64,000 bases of DNA, from assembly GCF_030812885.1 (NCBI RefSeq), contig NZ_JAUSTO010000010.1, positions 1 through 64,000 on the forward strand, given 5' to 3'. The stretch is from Moryella indoligenes (GTDB taxonomy: Bacteria; Bacillota; Clostridia; Lachnospirales; Lachnospiraceae). The position numbers and the translations under genes were made by a program. The notes under the pieces are model-generated. The model saw only the letters and a program-made list of their open reading frames with translations, was not told where the DNA came from and made no database searches. This document shows, piece by piece, positions 35,837 through 44,935 of the stretch (position 1 is the stretch's first letter; each line of letters opens with the position of its first letter).

Positions 35837-37276
35837 GTGAATAGAGTAGATGGCAATGAGCTCATAGAGATCGATTTGCTTCAGCTTTTGATCGAGCTGA
35901 TTGATAAAATAAAGCGGATTGCAGTGACAGCGCTGGTATTTATGCTGTTATTAGGAGGCTTTCGTTTTGCAAAAGGCATGTATAAGCTGCGCAGCCCTGA
36001 GCTGATCGCAGAGGCAGAGGAGAAGTACGAGGAGGAACTGAAGTCCTACGAGTCACAGATGCAGCTCTACGATTCTCAGATCAATGCCGTGGTGAAGTCA
36101 ATCGAGAAGAACGATGACTACATGCAGGAATCAATCCTCATGAATCTGGATGTCAACCACTTCTATGAGGCGGAATCTGTCTACTATATTGATACAGGCT
36201 ATCAGATCAATCCGAGCCTTGCTTACCAGACTCCGGATAAGACTGCCAGTGTGCTAAAGACCTATGAGTCACTGCTCAGCAGCGGAAATCTGTATACCTA
36301 CATTCAGAAAAATCTGGAAGCTTATATCCCGCTTCGTTACCTGCAGGAATTGATTACAGTAGAAACGGATACTTCAGCCGGGATACTGCGACTTAAGGTG
36401 ATTGGGCGTGATGAGAAGACCGTTCGTCAGGCGCTCGCGCTGTTACAGACTTACTTCGAGGAGCAGAGAAGCACAGTCTCCGCCAGCGTCGGAGAACACG
36501 CTGTCAGCCTGGTGGAAATCTCCAGTTTCAATGGTGGAGACGGATCTACTGAGACAGCCGCTGGGGAGACAGAGGGCTACAGCTCTGAGAGTATGAGAAA
36601 CACCATCGCAGATCGTCAGAACCAGGTGATTAAGCGCCAGCAGGATATGCAGAAGCAATTGTCAGATTTACAGGCGAAGCAGAAAGAGATCAAGGAACCG
36701 GGGGCGCCCCAGAGAAATGTGAAGACTGTTCTGAAGGCATCTATCAAATTTGCGGTATTAGGACTTGTATTGGGGCTATTTTGTGCCGGGGCTTGGATTA
36801 GCTTTGGCTTTGTGGGACGCAATTCTGTTATGGATGAGAGTGAAGCCTATCAGGCATCTGCTCTGACAATCCTTGGAAGCATGAAGCGTTTTCCGGAGTC
36901 TGGTATGATGGGAAAGGTCAAGGGTGTTCTTGCGGGAGACCGTGAGAGATGTGCAGATATTCAGGAGCTTTGTCAGCTGACTCTTGCAAATTTAAGTGTT
37001 CGAAGTGGTTGGAATTCTGAGCATTCTATTCTCCTTGTCGGCAGCAGTCAGGAGATGAATGCTGTGATTGCCGATCAGTTGCGCTCGTTGGGAGAGACAA
37101 GGGTAGAAAGCGGGGGGGATATCCTGCAAAGCGCTGCGGCCATTCAAGAGCTCGCAGCAGCGGAAGAGCTGATCCTGGTGGAGAAGAAGGGCTGCATATC
37201 CAAACGGAAACTTCAAAAGGAATCCAAAAAATTACAGCAATTGAATAAGAAAGTATGGGGGATCATTTTACTCTAA
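35837..37276 (+). CDS. Wzz-type co-polymerase with degenerate kinase-like tail (second copy)
   Basis: 479 residues. Membrane helices at about 32-50 and 303-325 flank an extracellular coiled-coil region (EEKYEEELKSYESQMQLYD and ADRQNQVIKRQQDMQKQL). The cytoplasmic tail (about 330-479) has HSILLVGSSQEMNAVIADQL and ends ELILVEKKGCISKRK...KKVWGIILL, matching the layout of the BY-kinase fold but lacking Walker A and tyrosine-rich tail. GTG with GGGAGGAG upstream. A 7-G run (near 37111) is inside the gene. The dehydratase gene follows within 4 nt. Confidence 0.74.
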   Translation: MNRVDGNELIEIDLLQLLIELIDKIKRIAVTALVFMLLLGGFRFAKGMYKLRSPELIAEAEEKYEEELKSYESQMQLYDSQINAVVKSIEKNDDYMQESILMNLDVNHFYEAESVYYIDTGYQINPSLAYQTPDKTASVLKTYESLLSSGNLYTYIQKNLEAYIPLRYLQELITVETDTSAGILRLKVIGRDEKTVRQALALLQTYFEEQRSTVSASVGEHAVSLVEISSFNGGDGSTETAAGETEGYSSESMRNTIADRQNQVIKRQQDMQKQLSDLQAKQKEIKEPGAPQRNVKTVLKASIKFAVLGLVLGLFCAGAWISFGFVGRNSVMDESEAYQASALTILGSMKRFPESGMMGKVKGVLAGDRERCADIQELCQLTLANLSVRSGWNSEHSILLVGSSQEMNAVIADQLRSLGETRVESGGDILQSAAAIQELAAAEELILVEKKGCISKRKLQKESKKLQQLNKKVWGIILL

Positions 37277-37279
37277 GCT

Positions 37280-39286
37280 ATGGAGAAACAGAGAGAGAAT
37301 TACAGGAATCAGGAAGAAATAAAAAAATCTTCTACAAAACCACACTTACAGCACTGGCAGCTGGTTGCGTTGGAGCTGGCTGTTTATGATATCATAGCAG
37401 TGAACTTTTCTTATTTCTTTGCGCTGTGGCTGCGCTTTGACCTGATTTATTCTCACATTGATACAGTATATATAGAAGCGTGGAAGAAGTTTGCGCCATT
37501 TTATACACTTGTTTGTCTTGGTGTATTTTTTGCTTTGAAGCTTTATCAGAGTTTATGGAGATTTGCGAGCTACCATGAATTGCTCTTTGCGCTTCTGGCA
37601 TCTGCAATTACAACGTTGGTACAGATCCTGGGGACCCTGCTGTTTGTTCGTCGCATGCCTATCTCTTACTATATGATAGGCGCAGTGATGCAGCTGATTC
37701 TGACCGTAGGAATACGCTTTTCCTACCGCTTTGTACTACTGCTGCGCGAAGGGCGAAAGGGGAAGGTCAAAAACCATCCGGTGAATCGGGTTATGCTGAT
37801 CGGCGCTGGAAACGCCGGCCAGTCTATTCTGAGAGATGTGCACCGCAGCAGCAAGATTGATGATCAGGTGGTGTGCTTCATTGATGATAATCCCAATAAG
37901 TGGGGACGCTATATTGATGGCGTCCCCGTTGCTGGTGGACGGGATGATATCTTAAAAAATGTCGATAAATATAAGGTGAACCGAATTTATCTTGCAATTC
38001 CCAGTGCCAGTGCGGCAGAAAAAAGGGATATTATTAATATATGCAGTGCCACCGACTGTGAGCTGAAGCAGCTTCCGGGTATGTACCAGCTGGTTTCCGG
38101 ACAGGTGTCGGTAAGCCAGATGAAGAATGTAGCGGTTGAAGATCTTCTGGGGCGTGAGCCGATCAAGGCGGATCTTGCAGAAGTATTTGACTTTATTCAT
38201 GGTAAGAAAGTCCTTATTACCGGAGCAGGCGGTTCCATTGGCTCTGAGCTAAGCCGCCAGATCGCAAGTCACGGGCCGCAGCAGCTTGTTCTGGTGGATA
38301 TCTATGAAAACAATGTCTATGATGTTCAGCTTGAGCTGAAGGATAAATATCCGTATTTGAATATTGTGGTGCTGATTGCGTCTGTGCGCGACAGTCGGAA
38401 AATGTTTGAGATATTTGAAATCTATCGCCCACAGGTTGTGTATCATGCTGCGGCCCATAAGCACGTCCCTCTGATGGAGGACAGTCCCTGTGAGGCGATC
38501 AAGAACAATACGCTTGGAACTTATAAGACAGCCTATGCGGCGATGATTCATGGCTGTGAGCGCTTTGTTTTGATCAGTACAGATAAAGCTGTAAATCCCA
38601 CGAATATCATGGGGGCGTCCAAGCGTCTCTGTGAAATGGTCATTCAGAGCTTTGATGCAAAAATTAAAGCAGGAAAAGCAAATGAGATTCCGCAGCTCTT
38701 CACGCATCCGGGAACGGAGAATGCAGATAAAGATGGCACCGGTGAAGTGTTCAGAAAAATCCGAACAGAGTTTGTAGCTGTTCGCTTTGGCAACGTTTTG
38801 GGCTCAAATGGCTCAGTTATTCCGATATTCAAAAAGCAGATTGCAAAGGGAGGACCGGTGACTGTTACACATCCGGACATCATCCGCTATTTCATGACGA
38901 TACCGGAGGCAGTCAGTCTGGTGCTGCTTGCCGGAACCTATGCAAGGGGCGGAGAGATCTTCGTTCTGGATATGGGAAGCCCTGTAAAGATCGCTACACT
39001 GGCACGCAATCTGATCAAGCAGTCCGGTTTTAAGCCGGATGTGGATATCAAGATTGAGTACACCGGCCTGAGGCCGGGAGAAAAGCTCTATGAGGAAAAG
39101 CTGATGGCAGAAGAGGGACTTCAGAAGACAGAGAACGATCTCATCCATATCGGGCAGCCTCTGCAATTTGATGCGAATGAATTTTTGTCTGAAGTGGATC
39201 AGCTGATGCTGACAGCTTACTCAAATAAGGATGAAAAGATACGCGAGTATACACAGCGAGTCGTAAGGACTTATCATCCGGTGTGA
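37280..39286 (+). CDS. UDP-sugar 4,6-dehydratase, membrane type (PglF/CapD-like)
   Basis: 668 residues. Four N-terminal helices, a first Rossmann domain (GAGNAGQ) and an SDR domain (GAGGSIGSEL, near 313-322). The catalytic region LISTDKAVNPTNIMGASKR has the Thr-Asp-Lys and Met in place of Tyr that mark PglF-type UDP-GlcNAc 4,6-dehydratases. It would make UDP-4-keto-6-deoxy-GlcNAc, the substrate of the aminotransferase next door. Cotranscribed with the chain-length gene. Confidence 0.9.
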   Translation: MEKQRENYRNQEEIKKSSTKPHLQHWQLVALELAVYDIIAVNFSYFFALWLRFDLIYSHIDTVYIEAWKKFAPFYTLVCLGVFFALKLYQSLWRFASYHELLFALLASAITTLVQILGTLLFVRRMPISYYMIGAVMQLILTVGIRFSYRFVLLLREGRKGKVKNHPVNRVMLIGAGNAGQSILRDVHRSSKIDDQVVCFIDDNPNKWGRYIDGVPVAGGRDDILKNVDKYKVNRIYLAIPSASAAEKRDIINICSATDCELKQLPGMYQLVSGQVSVSQMKNVAVEDLLGREPIKADLAEVFDFIHGKKVLITGAGGSIGSELSRQIASHGPQQLVLVDIYENNVYDVQLELKDKYPYLNIVVLIASVRDSRKMFEIFEIYRPQVVYHAAAHKHVPLMEDSPCEAIKNNTLGTYKTAYAAMIHGCERFVLISTDKAVNPTNIMGASKRLCEMVIQSFDAKIKAGKANEIPQLFTHPGTENADKDGTGEVFRKIRTEFVAVRFGNVLGSNGSVIPIFKKQIAKGGPVTVTHPDIIRYFMTIPEAVSLVLLAGTYARGGEIFVLDMGSPVKIATLARNLIKQSGFKPDVDIKIEYTGLRPGEKLYEEKLMAEEGLQKTENDLIHIGQPLQFDANEFLSEVDQLMLTAYSNKDEKIREYTQRVVRTYHPV

Positions 39287-39344
39287 AAGGTTTGAAATCT
39301 ATTGTTGTTGTACTGGAGGATTATAGTTTTATAGGGGGATAAAT

Positions 39345-40652
39345 ATGTTCGACAAGAAATGGATTCAAAAGATACAGCCTTTTGAGAAAAAAGTTTGGCT
39401 CAGTAGTCCGACGATGCATGGCCCCGAATTGGAATATATACGAAAAGCGTATGAAACCAACTGGATGTCTACAGTTGGAGAAAATATTAATGAGGTTGAA
39501 AAGGGGACTTGTGAAAAGATAGGATGCGGTTATGCGGTAGCATTAAGTTCGGGAACGGCATCTCTTCATCTTGCTGTGAGGTTAGCGGGAGAATGCCTAT
39601 ATGGACAGACGGACATTAAAAAAGGAGTATTAACAGGTCATAAGGTGTTTTGTTCTGATCTGACCTTTGATGCAACTGTGAATCCTGTAGCGTATGAAGG
39701 TGGAGAGGCAATTTTTATTGATACAGAAGCTGATACGTGGAATATGGATCCTGTTGCATTAGATAAAGCTTTTCAGCTTTATCCGGATGTAAGACTTGTG
39801 GTAATTGCTCATCTTTATGGAACACCTGGGAAGATTGATGATCTGAAAGCTGTATGTGAAAAGTATGGAGCAATTATGGTAGAGGATGCGGCAGAAAGTT
39901 TTGGAGCTTATTATAAAGGCATTCAGACTGGTGGTTTTGGCTTTGCGGGATGCATTTCGTTTAATGGCAATAAGATCTTGACAGGGTCTGCGGGAGGAGC
40001 CTTTCTTACAGATAATGCCATGCATGCAGAGAAGGTACGCAAATGGTCTACCCAAAGTCGAGAAAATGCGGCGTGGTATCAGCATGAGGAAATAGGCTAT
40101 AATTATCGAATGAGTAATGTTGTTGCAGGAGTAATCAGAGGTCAGCTGCCATATCTGGAGGAGCATATTTCACAGAAGAAAGAAATTTATAAAAGATATC
40201 AGAAGGGCTTTGAGGGGTTGCCTGTGAAAATGAATCCCTATATATCAGAGGAATCAGAGCCCAATTTTTGGTTGAGTTGCATACTTATTAATAAAAATGC
40301 AATGTGTAAACAAGTGCGAGGAGATTGCGAAGTAGCATATATTTCAGAAAAAGGAAAGTCTTGCCCGACAGAAATTCTGGAGGCAATTGCAGGGATTAAC
40401 GCAGAAGGAAGACCGATTTGGAAGCCCATGCATATGCAGCCAATCTATCGAATGAACCCATTTATCACGAGATTCGGGAATGATCGTGCGCGGTCAAATG
40501 CGTATATAAATGACCACGAAACGCCCGATGGCAAGCCTTTTGACATCGGAGCGGACATTTTTGACCGCGGGCTGTGCCTTCCGAGCGATAATAAGATGAC
40601 TCCAGAGCAGCAGGATAGGATCATTGAGATCGTCCATCAATGTTTTGAGTGA
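39345..40652 (+). CDS. DegT/DnrJ/EryC1/StrS aminotransferase (PglE-like)
   Basis: 435 residues. The PLP lysine lies in CISFNGNKILTGSAGGAF; LSSGTASLHLAVRLAG and VEDAAESFGAYYKG are family motifs. With the dehydratase immediately upstream it is likely to make a UDP-4-amino-4,6-dideoxy sugar. GGGGGAT precedes ATG. Its codon use is clearly more AT-rich than the genes before it and marks the start of the AT-rich cassette. Confidence 0.9.
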   Translation: MFDKKWIQKIQPFEKKVWLSSPTMHGPELEYIRKAYETNWMSTVGENINEVEKGTCEKIGCGYAVALSSGTASLHLAVRLAGECLYGQTDIKKGVLTGHKVFCSDLTFDATVNPVAYEGGEAIFIDTEADTWNMDPVALDKAFQLYPDVRLVVIAHLYGTPGKIDDLKAVCEKYGAIMVEDAAESFGAYYKGIQTGGFGFAGCISFNGNKILTGSAGGAFLTDNAMHAEKVRKWSTQSRENAAWYQHEEIGYNYRMSNVVAGVIRGQLPYLEEHISQKKEIYKRYQKGFEGLPVKMNPYISEESEPNFWLSCILINKNAMCKQVRGDCEVAYISEKGKSCPTEILEAIAGINAEGRPIWKPMHMQPIYRMNPFITRFGNDRARSNAYINDHETPDGKPFDIGADIFDRGLCLPSDNKMTPEQQDRIIEIVHQCFE

Positions 40653-40940
40653 GAAGTAAGTTGAATATGCATGATATCATGGATTGGTTAAGGGTATGTA
40701 GGTTACATATGAATGATGCCTTGAGCTTTCTATAAGCTTCAGTGGGAGGTTACTGATGCTCACAGAAAATCCGTCTAAAAAATAAACAAAGCAGCCTCGA
40801 GTTGCACGCTACAAGGGTCGTAATAATCACGACCCTTGTAGTGTTAGGTAAGAATGTAATTCTCATACTATTCTGGGAGCATTATCTGGAGACTCAGCCA
40901 TTGGTTATATAAATGTGTTTTGAATTAGAGGAGAAACGCT
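40653..40940. other. Intergenic region with a long perfect hairpin
   Basis: About 290 bp without a gene. Contains the 13-bp stem hairpin at 40809-40841. Downstream, AGAGGAG serves the PglC-like start. No promoter is obvious. Confidence 0.5.
40809..40841. repeat. Perfect 13-bp inverted repeat (hairpin)
   Basis: CTACAAGGGTCGT (40809-40821) and ACGACCCTTGTAG (40829-40841) pair without mismatch around AATAATC. No T-run follows on either strand, so it is not a classical terminator. It could be a relic of an element end or a regulatory RNA stem. Confidence 0.85.
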
Positions 40941-41546
40941 ATGCGATATGTAGATTTGCTGGTAAAAAGGCTGTTTGATTTTTGCGCCTGCTTGATTGGT
41001 TTGATTTTTTTATCACCGTTTATTCTTGTTATATGTATAGCAATCAAAGCTGATAGCAAAGGTCCGGTCTTTTTCCATCAAGAAAGGATAGGCTTGAGAG
41101 GTAAGGTATTTAAAATACTTAAATTTAGAACGATGGTAATAAATGCTGAGTCAATAGGTGAAGGGTTAATTTGTCGGGATGAAGATGATCCAAGAATAAC
41201 AAAGGTTGGACGATTGTTGAGAAAGACGAGTCTGGATGAACTGCCCCAACTAATTAATGTGTTAGCAGGAGATATGAGCATTGTGGGTCCGAGGCCACCA
41301 GTAACCTATCACCCTTACAAAGGATATGATTCATATAGTGAGTTTGCAAAAAAGAGATTTGATATGCGTCCAGGCATTACAGGATTGGCGCAGGTTTTAA
41401 AAAGAAATTCGGCAGCATGGGATGAACGAATAGTAATAGATGTTAGATATATCGAGAATTTTAATCTGATTCTTGACATGAAGATTATCATCCGCACATT
41501 CTCAGCTCTTTTTTATAAAGAAGAATATACAGAAAATATAAAATAA
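40941..41546 (+). CDS. Monotopic phosphoglycosyl transferase (PglC-like)
   Basis: 201 residues: one N-terminal re-entrant helix (about 8-35) and the catalytic domain with KFRTMVINAESIGEG, DELPQLINVLAGDMSIVGPRP and PGITGLAQV. It transfers a phospho-sugar (in PglC, diacetyl-bacillosamine-P) to undecaprenyl phosphate. Beside dehydratase and aminotransferase genes this suggests an initiating diamino or 4-amino sugar. AGAGGAG lies before ATG. Confidence 0.92.
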   Translation: MRYVDLLVKRLFDFCACLIGLIFLSPFILVICIAIKADSKGPVFFHQERIGLRGKVFKILKFRTMVINAESIGEGLICRDEDDPRITKVGRLLRKTSLDELPQLINVLAGDMSIVGPRPPVTYHPYKGYDSYSEFAKKRFDMRPGITGLAQVLKRNSAAWDERIVIDVRYIENFNLILDMKIIIRTFSALFYKEEYTENIK

Positions 41547-41561
41547 AATGAGGGATACTAA

Positions 41562-42527
41562 ATGAAAAGTTTATTCAGTGACATTAGGTGGGCAAAAATA
41601 CAAGAACCAAGAGAGGGTGGTGTATTAGACTCTTTTTTATTTGAAAACGAATACGGTAGGCTTATATATAGGTATGTAAAGAAGAAAGCTGGTATCGTTA
41701 ATGGTGTTCAGTATTATGATATCGCTTCGTATCGTGGAGTAGCAGGTCCTCTGATAGAACAGGTTTCACCTGGAAAAGAGGAAGGATTTGTAAGGGCATT
41801 CAACAAGAAATTCGATGAGTATTGTGCTGATAAAAAAATAATAGCTGAATTTGCGAAAATTGATCCATGGAATGAGTATCATAGATTTATTGAAAAAGGT
41901 TGTGGGGCAGAATACTACGGAAACTTTTATTGCAATTTCTTGGATGAAGATTTCTACGAGAAGAGGTATAACCGTAATGCCACACGAGCCATTCGCAAAG
42001 CAGAAAATGGTGGTGTGAAAGTCCAAATAGATATGACAGGGGAAACCATTAATGATTTTGTAAGACTATATAGGAATACTGAGAATAAGTATCACACCGG
42101 GGATTATTATAACTTTGAATATGAGGATATAAAAGAGTACTTTGATGTTTTTGGAAAAGACGCTTTTCTAATCAACGCAGTGTTAAATGGTGAAGTAATA
42201 ACTGCAGTTCTTGTTGTATGTGGTGTGGATATAGTTCATTATTACCTACTCGGAAACAATCCAGAGTATTTCAAACTTCAGTGTAACAGCTTACTGACAT
42301 ACCATGCTGCATTATATGGGCAAAAACTTGGCAAGAAGGTGTTTGACATGGGGGGGGGGAAGCCTGGAGGAAACATTGAACTGTTTAAGATGAATTTTAC
42401 GGGTGAAGCAGGTGTAATTAAATATTATGCAATCAAAAAAATTCGAAACAAATCAGTCTATGATACATTAGTCATGAAAAAGAATGAAATCAAGAATGAG
42501 CACTTTTTCCCATTATACAGGGGATAA
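41562..42527 (+). CDS. FemAB/GNAT-like aminoacyl- or acyltransferase with a G10 tract
   Basis: 321 residues of the Acetyltransf_6/FemAB-like fold: EYHRFIEKGCGAEYYGNF, YNRNATRAIRKAENGGV, and the C-terminal VFDMGGGKPGGNIELFKMNF. Relatives transfer amino acids or acyl groups to amino sugars or peptidoglycan. The conserved glycines are coded by ten consecutive G (42350-42359), in frame here. Loss or gain of one G would truncate the last 55 or so residues. It begins 16 nt after the PglC-like gene. The donor is unknown. Confidence 0.72.
   Translation: MKSLFSDIRWAKIQEPREGGVLDSFLFENEYGRLIYRYVKKKAGIVNGVQYYDIASYRGVAGPLIEQVSPGKEEGFVRAFNKKFDEYCADKKIIAEFAKIDPWNEYHRFIEKGCGAEYYGNFYCNFLDEDFYEKRYNRNATRAIRKAENGGVKVQIDMTGETINDFVRLYRNTENKYHTGDYYNFEYEDIKEYFDVFGKDAFLINAVLNGEVITAVLVVCGVDIVHYYLLGNNPEYFKLQCNSLLTYHAALYGQKLGKKVFDMGGGKPGGNIELFKMNFTGEAGVIKYYAIKKIRNKSVYDTLVMKKNEIKNEHFFPLYRG
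42350..42359 (+). repeat. Homopolymeric G10 tract inside a coding region
   Basis: Ten Gs in a row, the last base of an ATG codon plus three GGG codons, within the FemAB/GNAT-like gene. It is the longest G run noticed in the window. Confidence 0.95.
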
Positions 42528-42531
42528 TAGC

Positions 42532-43422
42532 ATGGAGTATACGCCTGTACAGAATTTGGGTTTGTGGAATCACAATACATTATATTTAAAGCGGGAGGAT
42601 CTGATCCCATACTCCTTTGGCGGAAATAAGGCAAGAAAAGGGTTCCTGTTTTTTAAGGAAATTGATAAAGGGAATTTTGACACTGTGGTCACTTACGGTT
42701 CTTCGCACTCTAACCATTGTAGAGTAATTGCCAATATGGCAGCACAACGTGGAATGAAGTGCGTAATCATCGGACCAGATGAGGTGTCTGGCGAAACCTT
42801 TAATAGCCGCATGATGAAGTTTTTTGGAGCTGAGATAATTACGGTGCCAGTCAAAAGAGTACATGAGACAATTGAAAACAAGTTGCAGGAACTTAGAACT
42901 GAGGGGATGAACCCATATTTCATTTCAGGCGGTGGGCATGGGAATATCGGTACAGAAGCTTATGTTCAGTGCTATGAGGAAATAAGGAAACAGGGAGCTT
43001 TTGATTATATCTTCTTTGCTTCAGGTACGGGAACAACACATGCTGGGCTGGTGTGCGGAAAAGTGAAACATGATGGGAAAGAAATCATTGTTGGAATCAG
43101 CATAGCCAGAAGAAATCCCAGAGGTCGAAATGTGGTTTTGGAAAGCATCCAAGAGTACATGGGGGACGATGAGCGAATTGAAGAAGCAACTGTATTTATC
43201 GATGATTATATCGGCGATGGGTACGGCAAGGGGAATGACGAGATAGAACAAATTATCAATGAAGTACTGCTCAAATACGGTATCCCGTTGGATTCTACAT
43301 ATACTGGCAAGGCTTTTTGGGGAATGAAGAAGTATATAGAAAAGGAAAATATAGTAGGCAAGAAGATTCTATTTATTCACACAGGTGGGACACCACTATT
43401 CTTTGACGATATTAAGGGGTGA
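42532..43422 (+). CDS. PLP-dependent deaminase/desulfhydrase family enzyme (ACC deaminase/DcyD-like)
   Basis: 296 residues of fold-type II. The PLP lysine is Lys33 in SFGGNKARKG, with YGSSHSNHCR and SGTGTTHAGL also family-typical. Known relatives act on D-cysteine, ACC or diaminopropionate-like substrates. It overlaps no gene but sits between a FemAB-like and an ATP-grasp gene, suggesting it makes or edits an amino acid for a glycan decoration. ATG 42532 follows GGGG; the frame extends upstream but lacks a site. Confidence 0.82.
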   Translation: MEYTPVQNLGLWNHNTLYLKREDLIPYSFGGNKARKGFLFFKEIDKGNFDTVVTYGSSHSNHCRVIANMAAQRGMKCVIIGPDEVSGETFNSRMMKFFGAEIITVPVKRVHETIENKLQELRTEGMNPYFISGGGHGNIGTEAYVQCYEEIRKQGAFDYIFFASGTGTTHAGLVCGKVKHDGKEIIVGISIARRNPRGRNVVLESIQEYMGDDERIEEATVFIDDYIGDGYGKGNDEIEQIINEVLLKYGIPLDSTYTGKAFWGMKKYIEKENIVGKKILFIHTGGTPLFFDDIKG

Positions 43423-43424
43423 GT

Positions 43425-44390
43425 ATGAACTTTCTGATTTTAGCAGCTGGAACGAGAAACAAGATTGTCCAGTATTTTAAGAGAACTTTTGATGGCGTGG
43501 GGACTGTGGTTGCGACAGATGCAAGTGAACTTGGTCCTGCTATTTACGATGCGGATAAATATTATATCGTGCCATCGATTAATGAGCCTGGCTATATAGA
43601 TAAAATTCTGAAGATTTGTAAGGATGAGAGGATTAGTGGAGTTCTCAGTCTTATCGATCCGGAATTGAGTTTGTTAGCCCTGAATGAAGAGAAGTTTAAC
43701 TCTGTAGGAACGAAAGTGATTGGCAGTACTTATGATCTGTGTGAAATGGCTCTGGACAAGATGCAAATGTACCACTGGCTTGTTGCAAATGGTTACAACT
43801 GCGCTCGCTCCTGGATGGATAAAGAGGAGTTCTATAAGGCTGTTGAAGCTGGAGAGGTTACTTATCCTGTGTTCGTAAAGCCTTATTGCGGATCTGCTTC
43901 CATCAGCATCTCAAAAGCCTTCGATAAAGAAACGGTGGATCTTCTTTTCACTCATGAAGAAGGCCTGATGATTCAGGAGTTTCTGGATGGGCAGGAGCTT
44001 GGTGCGGATGTTTATATCGATATGATCAGCGGCGAGGTGGTTTCTATCTTCACAAAGAAGAAAATCAAAATGCGTGCTGGTGAGACAGATAAGGCTGTAA
44101 GTTTCAAGGATCCAAAACTTTTTAATCTGATTGAGAAGTTTGTATTAGAAGCTGGGTATCGGGGACAGGTTGATATTGATCTCTTTGAGATTAAAGGCCG
44201 GTACTACATCAGCGAAGTGAATCCCCGGTTTGGAGGCGGATATCCACATGCTTATGAATCAGGTTGTGATCATATAACATTAATTTTGAATAATTTACAA
44301 GGCGTCCCGAATAAGAAGAATATAGGTGACTATGAATCAGGAATATATATGATGAAATATAGTGATATCTTAATTAAAAGGAATGTATGA
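43425..44390 (+). CDS. ATP-grasp ligase
   Basis: 321 residues. A pre-grasp region with FLILAAGTRNKIVQYFKRTF, the ATP lid with FVKPYCGSASISISKAF and the metal site SEVNPRFGGGYPHAYESG identify the carbamoyl-phosphate-synthase-like ATP-grasp fold, which forms acyl-phosphate intermediates and joins a carboxylate to an amine. It would fit coupling of an amino acid or carboxylic acid to an amino sugar. GGGGTGAGT before ATG. It directly follows the PLP gene and its stop overlaps the next start. Confidence 0.87.
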   Translation: MNFLILAAGTRNKIVQYFKRTFDGVGTVVATDASELGPAIYDADKYYIVPSINEPGYIDKILKICKDERISGVLSLIDPELSLLALNEEKFNSVGTKVIGSTYDLCEMALDKMQMYHWLVANGYNCARSWMDKEEFYKAVEAGEVTYPVFVKPYCGSASISISKAFDKETVDLLFTHEEGLMIQEFLDGQELGADVYIDMISGEVVSIFTKKKIKMRAGETDKAVSFKDPKLFNLIEKFVLEAGYRGQVDIDLFEIKGRYYISEVNPRFGGGYPHAYESGCDHITLILNNLQGVPNKKNIGDYESGIYMMKYSDILIKRNV

Positions 44391-44902
44391 TTATGCCTAG
44401 TAGGATATTTTTCTCTGTAATTTCTTTGATTTTGAGGTCTGGAGAAAAAAGAGCAAAGTTTTTTAGACGCATGGGAGTTTTTAATCATATTGGTGATAAT
44501 GTCATGATTCAAGGGTGGAAAGTACCACTTTATCCAAAATTGATTAGTATTGGTAATAATGTGAGGATTGCGTCAAATGTAACTTTTTGTACACATGATG
44601 TTGCGCATAATATGCTTAATAATATAGAATCTGATTTTTATGCTTCTGTAAGCGATAAAGTATGCTTCAAGGAAATGAAGGGACGTATTGAGATAGGAGA
44701 TAATGTTTTTATAGGGGCGAATACGCTTATCCTCTATAATACAAAGATAGGAAATAATGTTATTGTTGCTGCTGGTTCAGTAGTAACAAAGGATCTAGAC
44801 GGGGATAGCGTATACGCAGGTGTTCCTGCAAGAAAAGTTGGCACATTTATAGATTTTGTGAAAAAAAGGATTGAATACACCAAGCGAGTGGAGACCATTT
44901 GA
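44387..44902 (+). CDS. Hexapeptide-repeat acyltransferase
   Basis: 171 residues with left-handed beta-helix repeats (ISIGNNVRIASNVTFCTHD, IEIGDNVFIGANTLIL, IGNNVIVAAGSVVTKD) ending in VYAGVPARKVG, as in O-acetyltransferases. HD in THDVAHN is near the active site position. The N-terminal 25 residues are hydrophobic. It probably acetylates a sugar hydroxyl or amine. ATG overlaps the upstream stop (ATGA). Confidence 0.88.
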   Translation: MIMPSRIFFSVISLILRSGEKRAKFFRRMGVFNHIGDNVMIQGWKVPLYPKLISIGNNVRIASNVTFCTHDVAHNMLNNIESDFYASVSDKVCFKEMKGRIEIGDNVFIGANTLILYNTKIGNNVIVAAGSVVTKDLDGDSVYAGVPARKVGTFIDFVKKRIEYTKRVETI

Positions 44903-44935
44903 TAAAGCTAAATAAAGGGATAATGGGGTATTTAG

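Noticed and set aside
37108..37115. A run of seven Gs in the second Wzz-like gene as a further phase-variation tract
   Set aside because: Runs of six to seven Gs occur by chance in GC-rich genes here; it is much shorter than the G10 tract.
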